From Streptomyces albidoflavus (GTDB taxonomy: Bacteria; Actinomycetota; Actinomycetes; Streptomycetales; Streptomycetaceae), in NCBI RefSeq assembly GCF_000719955.1, contig NZ_JOII01000053.1, positions 1 to 20,993 of the forward strand: a stretch of DNA of 20,993 nucleotides. The letters are read 5' to 3'. Positions 15,070 through 20,993 of the stretch are shown in pieces. The notes beneath the pieces are model-generated. The model ran no database searches. It saw only the letters and a list, made by a program, of their open reading frames with translations, and was not told where the DNA came from. The position numbers were made by a program, and so were the translations under genes. Each line of letters opens with the position of its first letter. Position 1 is the first letter of the stretch.

Positions 15070-17118
15070 TCAGTCGGCCGCGGTCTCCTCACCGATGTCC
15101 TGTTCGGCCCAGACCGTCTTGCCGCCGGGGTCGAAGCGCACTCCCCACCGGTCGGCCATCTCCTCGATCATGAACAGTCCCCGGCCCCTCTCGTCGTTGC
15201 CGGTGGCGTGGCAGACCCGCGGCGCGGAGCTGCTGGCGTCGTGGACCTCGCAGACCAGGGCCCGGTCGCGGATCAGGCGCAGCCGGACGGGCGCCGAACC
15301 GTGGCGGATGGCGTTGGTGACCAGTTCGCTGACGAGGAGTTCGGTGGTGAAGGCGAGGTCGCCCAGGCCCCAGCGGGTGAGCTGTTCGGCGCAGGACCGT
15401 CGTGCGGACGCGACCTGCTCGGGCGAGTCGGACAGCTCCCAGGTGGCGACGTCGACGGGCGGCAGCGGCCGGGTGCGGGCCAGCAGCAGCAGGGCGTCGC
15501 CGGTCGGCCGGCGGCCGAGGAACCGGCCGAGCGCCTGGTCGCAGCGTTCCTCCAGGCTGCCCCGGGCGTGCGAGAGCGCCTCGCGCAGGGCGGCGGAGCG
15601 GTGGGGGCGGCCGTCCTCGGGGCCGTCCTCGGCCAGAGCGGTGAGACCGCTGGTGAACAACGCGATCTCGCTCTGGTCGGCGAGGGGGAAACGGCTGGTC
15701 TCGTAGGCATGGCGGTCGGGGCCCAGCGGAGGGCCGATGTCCAGCGGCGCGGTGCGCATCGGGCCGTCCCCCGGGCCGATCAGGGGCGCGGGGTGTCCGG
15801 CCGAGGCGGCCTGGCAAGTGTGCTCGACGGGGTCGTAGACCAGGTACAGGCAGGTCGACAGCGGTTCCGGTGCGCGGAGTCCGAGGTGCACGTCGCGGGC
15901 GAGCCGGGCGGTCAGCGTGGCGAGCCGGGAGAGGAGTTCGCCCGGTTCGGGGTCCTGCTCGGCGAGGGCCAGGAGACCGGCGCGCAACCGCCCCATGAGA
16001 GCGATGCCCCGCACCCCCGGCTCCGCCACGTCGCCGATGACCAGGGCGGTGCGGGCGCCGGACAGGGGGATCACCTCGCACCAGGCGTTGCCGATGTCCT
16101 GGAGATGGCCCTCGGCGGTGTGCACGGTCCGGGTGTCCTGCGGCGCGCCGGGAGCCAGACTGCGCCGCAGCAGCTGGGCCGCCGCCTGCTCCAGGGTGAA
16201 GCGCCGGGCGTTGTCCACGGCCTGCTCCGCCTGTCTGACCATCCGCACGGCGGTGGCCAGGTCGTCCTGGGTGAACGGGCCCTCCTCGCCGGGCGGTAGA
16301 GAGCGGCCAGTCCCAGCAGGCGGCCCTCGGCGATCAGCGCGTGCGCTCCGGCGGGCGCCAGCTTCCGCTCGACCATGCCGGACAGCCACCAGTCGTCGTC
16401 ACCGCCCAGGACGGCGACATGCGGCCGGTGGTCGGCGAGGGCGCGGGCGAACGGCCCGCCGTGCGGGTAGCCGTGCCGACCGCCGACGGGGAACGCCACC
16501 CGGCATCCGCTCGCCCGTGTCCGTGCCCGCGCTGACCCGCCGGACGAGGCTCTGCGGGCCGACGGTGGCGTGCCGGGGCAACTCCCCGCGCAGAACGCAG
16601 TCGAGGATGTCCACCGTGGCGGTGTCGGCCGGCCGGGCGGCCATCATGTCCACGAGCCGCTGCGCGGTGTCGGCCACGTTCAGCGACCGGTCGATCAGCG
16701 CCTCTTCCTCCACCAGGGTGTCGAGCCTGCCGTAGTCGTGTCGTTCCCCGCTGAGGTCGGCGATCTGCGCGGCCACGCCACCGGGGCCGCCGTCGGGGTC
16801 GCGCAGCGGGTGGGCGGCCAGGGTGAGGGCCCGTTCCTCACCGGACGTCGCGCGGCTGACCACCGCCCGGGTCTGCATCCGGTCCTCCTCCTGCGCCTTG
16901 CGCAGCAGGGCGTAGACCTCCTCGTCCAGCAGCCCGGCCGACCCGTCCTCGACCGGCTCGCCGGCCACCTCCCCGAGCACGTGGTGCGGCGCGGCCGCGT
17001 GGTAACGCTGCAGGTCGAGCGCGGCGTCGAAGGCGAACAGGCTGGTCGGCGGCAGCTCGCGCAGAGCGTCGAGCGCGGGATGGTCCCCCGGACGGTCGGC
17101 ATCCTCGGCAGAAGGCAT
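15070..17118 (-). pseudogene. PAS-GAF-SpoIIE-HATPase signalling protein, interrupted by two frameshifts
   Basis: Repaired, this encodes about 680 aa: a PAS-like domain (about 20-125), GAF (140-300), a SpoIIE/PP2C domain (310-540) and an RsbW-like ATPase (560-680; N box ELVTNAIRHG, then DERGRGLFMIEEM). The start is ATG 17118. Reading breaks near 16499-16503, where an extra G in a GGG run (minus strand) shifts frame, and returns near 16291-16293, where a C is missing from a CCC run. Between them the correct reading is in another frame (FPVGGRHGYPHGGPFARAL ... LLGLAALYR), clearly GAF-like. Read as is, translation stops at 16399. The SpoIIE domain lacks metal ligands: the usual GDWYD is GNAWCE (16075-16092) and LYTDG is LFTSG (15643-15660). 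It is either a decaying gene or a sequencing error; the lost ligands suggest a pseudophosphatase either way. Confidence 0.8.
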
Positions 17119-17263
17119 GTCGCATCGCTTCCCGCGCCGGCGGCCCGCGTCGCCGTACTTCCCGGCCACGCGACCCGAACGGACGCGGTGAGCGACCCCC
17201 GGCACGGGCGTCCGCCCCGTCGGCCCCGCCGGACACGGTCTCCCGGGCCGGGGCCCGTCGAGG

Positions 17264-18445
17264 TCATGCCGCCCGGTCCCCGGCAGGGCCGTACCAGTCC
17301 AGGCACAGCACGGTGGCGTCGTCGGCGAGGCGGCCGCCGCAGGCCTCGTCGACGGCGGCGGTCAGGGTGTGGACCACCTGGCGCGGGTGGTCGTCGGCGG
17401 TGGCCAGGACGAGGGCGGCCAGGTCGACGATCTCGGCCCGGCGTTCGCGCATGCCGTCGGTGTAGAGGACCAGGCGGTCGCCGGGGCGCACGTCGAGTTC
17501 CTGGACCCGGTGCGCGTCGGCCTCGGGGACGCCGAACGGCAGGTCGACCTCCGGGTGCACCTCCTCGACGCGCCCCTCGCGCAGCCGCAGCGGCCAGTGG
17601 TGGCCCGCGTTGACGAACTGGGCGCCGCTGCCGTCCAGGGCCAGGCGGAACAGCAGGCCGGTGGCGAAGGTGCCGCTCCCGTGGTCGAGGAGGGCCTGAT
17701 GGGTCCTGCGGGCCTGTTCGGCGAGGTCCACCCCGGCCCTGCGGGCGCCGCGCGAGGCGCTGACCAGCAGGGTGGCCATGAGCGAGGCCGCGACGTCGTG
17801 GCCCATGGCGTCGGTCACGGAGACGTGCAGGGTGTCGCGGTCGAGGGCGAAGTCGTAGGTGTCGCCCGCGATGTTGTCGGCGGGGACCAGTGCCGCCGCC
17901 AGGGTGAACGCGTCGGCCTCGCAGCAGGACGAGGCGGGCAGGAGCTGGCGCTGGATCTCGGCGGCCAGGCTGACCGTGGTGGTGCGCTGGCCCCAGTGGT
18001 AGAGGTCGGTGAAACGGCGGTCGGTGACGAGGATGTACGCCAGCACGTGCGCGGCCCCCTCGATCCGCTCCCGCACCTGCGCCGTCACCTCGCCCGGGAG
18101 GAAGAGTTCGAGTACGCCGAGCGTGTCACCGCGGTTGGTGACGGGGGCCAGCACGCGCGTCCCTCCGGGCCCGTCCGGGAGCTTGCGGAGGCGCTGGTCG
18201 CGCAGCACCTCGTCGTACAGGGTGCCGTCCAGCGGGAGCCGCTCGATGCGGTCCGCCTGGCCGGCGGCGGTCTCCTCGGTGACCCGCACCATCTTCCGGC
18301 CGACGGCGTCGAGGAAAAGGAACGACACATTCCAGGCACCGAGCCCGTCCCGCAGGTCGCGCGCCACCACGTCGAGGGAGTCCACCGGCGCGGCGCGCTC
18401 CGCCGCCGCCAGCAGCGCCGCCGCTCCGATTCGCTCCCGTGCCAC
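17264..18445 (-). CDS. GAF domain-containing SpoIIE/PP2C-type serine phosphatase
   Basis: A 393-aa cytosolic phosphatase. The N-terminal GAF-like sensor (about 1-145) includes [16 protein letters not shown] and [15 protein letters not shown] linker helix with [11 protein letters not shown] leads into the SpoIIE domain (about 155-390). The PP2C metal ligands are intact: AGDTYD (Asp195, Asp198), TDAMGHD (212-217), LYTDGM and DDATVLCL near the end. Such proteins dephosphorylate anti-anti-sigma factors in partner-switching control of stress sigma factors; no partner is encoded here. GTG 18445 was chosen because GGGAGGA is 6 nt upstream and the family N-terminus starts here. It lies 145 nt upstream of the broken four-domain phosphatase and is divergent from the polymerase gene. 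Confidence 0.9.
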   Translation of the reverse strand: MARERIGAAALLAAAERAAPVDSLDVVARDLRDGLGAWNVSFLFLDAVGRKMVRVTEETAAGQADRIERLPLDGTLYDEVLRDQRLRKLPDGPGGTRVLAPVTNRGDTLGVLELFLPGEVTAQVRERIEGAAHVLAYILVTDRRFTDLYHWGQRTTTVSLAAEIQRQLLPASSCCEADAFTLAAALVPADNIAGDTYDFALDRDTLHVSVTDAMGHDVAASLMATLLVSASRGARRAGVDLAEQARRTHQALLDHGSGTFATGLLFRLALDGSGAQFVNAGHHWPLRLREGRVEEVHPEVDLPFGVPEADAHRVQELDVRPGDRLVLYTDGMRERRAEIVDLAALVLATADDHPRQVVHTLTAAVDEACGGRLADDATVLCLDWYGPAGDRAA

Positions 18446-18543
18446 GACGTCCTCCCAGGTACCCGGTGCGCGCCCCCGCGTGGTGGGCGGGGGCCCTCCT
18501 CTCCAGGTTCGCCGCCACGGGCCTTCGGCGCGCCACGAGACCG

Positions 18544-18566
18544 TTGTCGGCCCCCGGTGCAAGAAT
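18544..18566 (+). promoter_or_regulatory. PafBC-type DNA-damage promoter candidate before the polymerase gene
   Basis: TTGTCGGCC (18544-18552), exactly 8 nt, then AAGAAT (18561-18566); the ATG follows after 7 nt. The geometry is identical to the promoter of the AlkZ-like gene and to TTGTCRGTG-N8-TANNNT. No Shine-Dalgarno is present, so the transcript is probably leaderless. Confidence 0.62.
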
Positions 18567-18573
18567 CGTACGT

Positions 18574-20262
18574 ATGACCGAACGATGGGCGGTGGCCGTG
18601 ACCGAGGGCGGCGGTGCGGAGCTGGCGCCGCTCGCCGCCGACGGCACGCTCGCCGGGCCGGTCGTCCGGGAGGCGGCGCTCGCCGAGGCGGTCCGCTCCC
18701 GGCCCGGCGTCTCCCGCTGGGTCTGGCGCGCCACGGCCGGGATCTACCCGCAACTCCTCCGCGCGGGCGTCCGGACCGAGCGGTGCTACGACGTGGAGGC
18801 CGCCGAGACCCTGCTCCTGGGCCACGAGGGCCGGCTGGGCGCACCGCACTCGGCGGCGGCCGCCCTCGCCCGGCTGCGCGGCACGCCCGTACCGCCGGAC
18901 CCGCCACCGCGTGCGGCCGAGCCCGGCGCCGGGGCGCAGTCCTCCCTCTTCGAACCGCAGCCCGTCCCGGTGGGCCTCGCCGACCTCGCCGAGGTCTACG
19001 CCGAACAGCTCCGCCGCCACGAGCACGCCGTCCACCCCGGCCGGATGCGGCTGCTCACCGCGAGCGAGTCGGCCGGGGCGCTGGTCGCGGCCGAGATGAC
19101 GGCGGCGGGGCTGCCCTGGCGGGCGGAGACCCACCGCGAGGTCCTGCGCGAGCTGCTCGGCGAGCGGTACGGCGGCTCGGGCGAGCCCCGGCGGCTGGCC
19201 GAACTGGCCGACGAGGTCTCGGCGGCCTTCGGGCACCGGGTGCGGCCCGAACTCCCGGCCGAGGTGGTGCGGGCCTTCGCCCGCGCCGGGATCAAGGTCA
19301 CCTCCACCCGGCGCTGGGAGCTGGAGAAGATCGACCACCCGGCGGTCGCCCCGCTCCTCGCCCACAAGAAGCTGTACCGGATCTGGGTGGCGCACGGCTG
19401 GCAGTGGCTGGCCGACTGGGTGCGGGACGGGCGGTTCCGCCCGTCCTATCTGCCGGGCGGCACCGTCAGCGGCCGCTGGGCCACCAACGGCGGGGGCGCG
19501 CTCCAGATCCCGAAGGTCATCCGCCGGGCCGTCGTCGCCGACCCGGGGTGGCGGCTCGTCGTCGCCGACGCCGACCAGCTGGAGCCGCGCATCCTCGCCG
19601 CCGTCTCCGGCGACCGGGCCCTGATGGAGGTGGCCTCCCGGCCCGACGACCTCTACCAGGCCGTCTCCGACCGGGCCTTCCAGGGCGACCGCGACCTGGC
19701 CAAACTGGCCGTCCTCGGCGCGGTCTACGGCCAGACCTCCGGCGACGGCCTGAAGAACCTGGCCGCCCTGCGCCGCCGCTTCCCCGCCGCCGTCGACCAC
19801 GTGGACGAGGCCGCCCGCGCCGGGGAGGAGGGCCGCCTCGTCCGCACCTGGCTCGGCCGGACCTGCCCGCCCGCCACCGCCCCGGGCGGCCCCGCCGAGG
19901 AAGCCGGCATCCCCGACGCCCTGCCCGAGGGGGACACCGGCGGGTACGCCCCCGGGGCCTCCTCCGGCGCCCGTGCCCGGGGCCGCTTCACCCGCAACTT
20001 CGTCGTGCAGGGCAGCGCCGCCGACTGGGCCCTGCTCCTCCTCGCCGCCCTCCGCTCCTCGCTCGCCCCGCTCCGGGCCGAGCTCGTCTTCTTCCAGCAC
20101 GACGAGGTGATCGTCCACTGCCCCGACGAGGAGGCCCCGGCGGTCGTCGCCGCCATCGCGGCGGCCTCGGAGCGGGCCACCGCGATCTGCTTCGGCGACG
20201 TGCCCGTGCGGTTTCCTTTCACCACGGCCGTGGTGGGCTGCTACGCAGAGGCCAAGGGGTGA
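18574..20262 (+). CDS. PolA-like family A DNA polymerase (annotated in actinomycetes as bifunctional 3'-5' exonuclease/DNA polymerase)
   Basis: A 562-aa protein with a C-terminal family A polymerase domain (about 155-560). Motif A is DADQLEPR (332-339), replacing the usual DYSQIELR but keeping the catalytic Asp. Motif B is [18 protein letters not shown]. Motif C is QHDEVIVH (His509, Asp510, Glu511). Primer-grip-like [18 protein letters not shown] is also clear. The N-terminal 110 residues correspond to the exonuclease position, but I see no DEDD acidic motifs, so proofreading is doubtful. There is no 5'-3' exonuclease domain. It is shorter than PolA (about 900 aa) and probably a second, repair-type polymerase. 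The ATG is confirmed by the leaderless promoter geometry and the divergent phosphatase start 128 nt away. Confidence 0.92.
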   Translation: MTERWAVAVTEGGGAELAPLAADGTLAGPVVREAALAEAVRSRPGVSRWVWRATAGIYPQLLRAGVRTERCYDVEAAETLLLGHEGRLGAPHSAAAALARLRGTPVPPDPPPRAAEPGAGAQSSLFEPQPVPVGLADLAEVYAEQLRRHEHAVHPGRMRLLTASESAGALVAAEMTAAGLPWRAETHREVLRELLGERYGGSGEPRRLAELADEVSAAFGHRVRPELPAEVVRAFARAGIKVTSTRRWELEKIDHPAVAPLLAHKKLYRIWVAHGWQWLADWVRDGRFRPSYLPGGTVSGRWATNGGGALQIPKVIRRAVVADPGWRLVVADADQLEPRILAAVSGDRALMEVASRPDDLYQAVSDRAFQGDRDLAKLAVLGAVYGQTSGDGLKNLAALRRRFPAAVDHVDEAARAGEEGRLVRTWLGRTCPPATAPGGPAEEAGIPDALPEGDTGGYAPGASSGARARGRFTRNFVVQGSAADWALLLLAALRSSLAPLRAELVFFQHDEVIVHCPDEEAPAVVAAIAAASERATAICFGDVPVRFPFTTAVVGCYAEAKG

Positions 20263-20280
20263 CTCGACGGCACGACCCAC

Positions 20281-20655
20281 TGGCCTCAATCGCCGGCCAG
20301 GCTGAGTCCGGTTGCGCCGCGACTGGGCTTCTGCTCGGCCGCAGGGCCGAGGTGGGGTGGCCTCAAGCGCCGGCCAGGCTAGGTTCGGCTGCGCCGCAGC
20401 TGGGCCCCGCCTCCCTCTGCCGGCCCTGACCCTGCGGGTCCCTGATGGCCTCAAACGCCGGCCGGGCTGTTGGTTCCCGCCCGTCTCGACCGTGCCGGTC
20501 AAGGATGGCCTCAATCGCCGGCCGGGCTGTTGGTTGCCGGGCTTCGTCCCGACCATGCCGGTCACCGATGGCCTCAAACGCCGGCCAGGCTGTCAGTGGC
20601 TGGGCTCCGGTTCAACCGTGCCGGTCAAAAACGGCCTCAATCGCCGGCCGGGCTG
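20281..20655 (+). repeat. Six-copy cluster of a 24-nt intergenic repeat
   Basis: The core GGCCTCAAWCGCCGGCC followed by RGGCTG occurs at 20281-20304, 20358-20381, 20446-20469, 20506-20529, 20569-20592 and 20632-20655. Copies 1-2 share a longer tail (GCGCCGC ... CTGGGC). Copies 3-6 form units of 60, 63 and 63 nt, joined by a second conserved block, ACCRTGCCGGTCA. Similar single copies are common between genes in Streptomyces. There are no cas genes, and the spacers are themselves repeated, so this is not CRISPR. Confidence 0.9.
20334..20351 (+). terminator. Candidate terminator after the polymerase gene
   Basis: A 7-bp stem, CTCGGCC (20334-20340) with GGCCGAG (20345-20351), has a 4-nt loop, 71 nt after the polymerase stop and between repeat copies 1 and 2. 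It is short, and no better hairpin is visible closer to the stop. Confidence 0.35.
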
Positions 20656-20993
20656 TAGGGGTTCGCGGTTCCTCCGGTGCGTGGGTGGGGCGGGGCCGCG
20701 CCGGGGTACCTCCTCACAAACTGCATGGTGCGGGGTCAATTGGAGCAAGACGGCCTAGCGTGCAGTTTGCTGCGGGGGCACCCCGACACGACCCCACCCC
20801 ACGGTCTCGTACGCGGCCGACCGCCGGAGAGTGGGAAGAGGCCGTCACCGATACAGGGCCTCTCCACAGCCACCACCGCTTCAGGTCGCCACAGAGAGCA
20901 ATGGGCGACGGCCTGTCTTTTCTCCTCCCACCGGCGGGACGACGCCGACGAGACGGAAGGGCGGGGACGGGTCGGGGTGCCCCCGCAGCAAAC
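20656..20993. repeat. Gene-free right end with a 229-bp foldback element
   Basis: The last 23 bases (20971-20993) are the exact reverse complement of 20765-20787, which begins GTTTGCTGCGGGGG. Extending inward, 20765-20810 and 20948-20993 match at 40 of 46 positions, with weaker similarity continuing toward the centre (CCGCCGG, GTGGGA and GGCCGTC blocks on both arms). A further short inverted copy of the tip, CAAACTGCA at 20717-20725, pairs with TGCAGTTTG at 20761-20769. No ORF is credible. It resembles a MITE or foldback element, possibly cut by the window end. Confidence 0.7.

Noticed and set aside
13771..16299. 842-codon open frame on the plus strand
   Set aside because: Runs antisense across two different real genes and their gap; low-complexity Gln/Gly/Arg-rich product.
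18085..20577. 830-codon open frame on the minus strand
   Set aside because: Antisense to the polymerase gene and through the intergenic repeats; no recognisable domain.
20281..20655. CRISPR array
   Set aside because: Repeats are regular, but the spacers are similar to each other, repeats vary in sequence, and no cas gene is present.
20312..20758. 148-codon open frame with repeated DGLKRRPGCW-like peptides
   Set aside because: The peptide repeats are just the translated 24-nt DNA repeats; copies 1-2 break the pattern and there is no ribosome-binding site.
20656..20993. Streptomyces chromosome telomere
   Set aside because: Palindromic end is suggestive, but it lacks the typical series of short telomeric palindromes, and the contig ends are set by sequencing.

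Overview
The window looks like one contig of a high-GC actinomycete, most likely Streptomyces or a close relative. The evidence is strong G/C bias at third codon positions, GTG and TTG starts, and family content typical of streptomycetes: a WhiJ-like XRE/DUF5753 regulator with a DUF397 protein and an RsbW-like ATPase, GAF-SpoIIE phosphatases, a FUSC exporter and an actinobacterial PolA-like polymerase. The first 45 bases are not genomic. They are an Illumina Nextera i5 adapter left on the contig, so the left edge is a sequencing-library end.

Layout, left to right. 66-1376: a WrbA-like flavoprotein converges on a PadR repressor across a hairpin; the repressor has a near-perfect palindromic operator just upstream. 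1494-3753: a DinB/DUF664 protein and an aldehyde dehydrogenase, both on the minus strand. 3881-5790: a three-part regulatory cluster of XRE/DUF5753 regulator (-), RsbW-like ATPase (+) and DUF397 protein (-). The ATPase and DUF397 promoters share a 28-nt element (26/28 identical) at the same position relative to the -35/-10 boxes. 6157-10314: a lipoprotein, a FUSC-family membrane protein and a DUF2786 protein. 10595-12370: an alpha/beta-hydrolase (lipase-like) and a small HAD-fold protein. 12436-13611: an AlkZ/YcaQ-like winged-helix protein, probably a DNA glycosylase, converging on an ArsB/SLC13-type permease (13657-14913). 15070-18445: two SpoIIE-type phosphatases in tandem. The downstream one (PAS-GAF-SpoIIE-ATPase) is broken by two compensating single-base frameshifts and has also lost phosphatase metal ligands. 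18574-20262: a PolA-like DNA polymerase.

Two shared promoter patterns carry most of the interest. First, the glycosylase-like gene and the polymerase gene each start about 7 nt after a TTGTCGG-type box spaced exactly like the mycobacterial RecA-independent DNA-damage promoter (TTGTCRGTG-N8-TANNNT, the PafBC type). This suggests a small damage-inducible repair set expressed from leaderless mRNAs. Second, the WhiJ-like cluster has a hexamer-periodic TGCNNN element that overlaps the -35 box of two of its three genes. This is a strong candidate for the operator of the XRE regulator encoded between them.

The right 730 bp hold no credible gene. They contain six copies of a 24-nt Streptomyces-type intergenic repeat, then a 229-bp foldback element with 23-bp perfect inverted ends; one end coincides with the end of the window. 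All functional statements are from reading the sequence and known family signatures; no database search was run.
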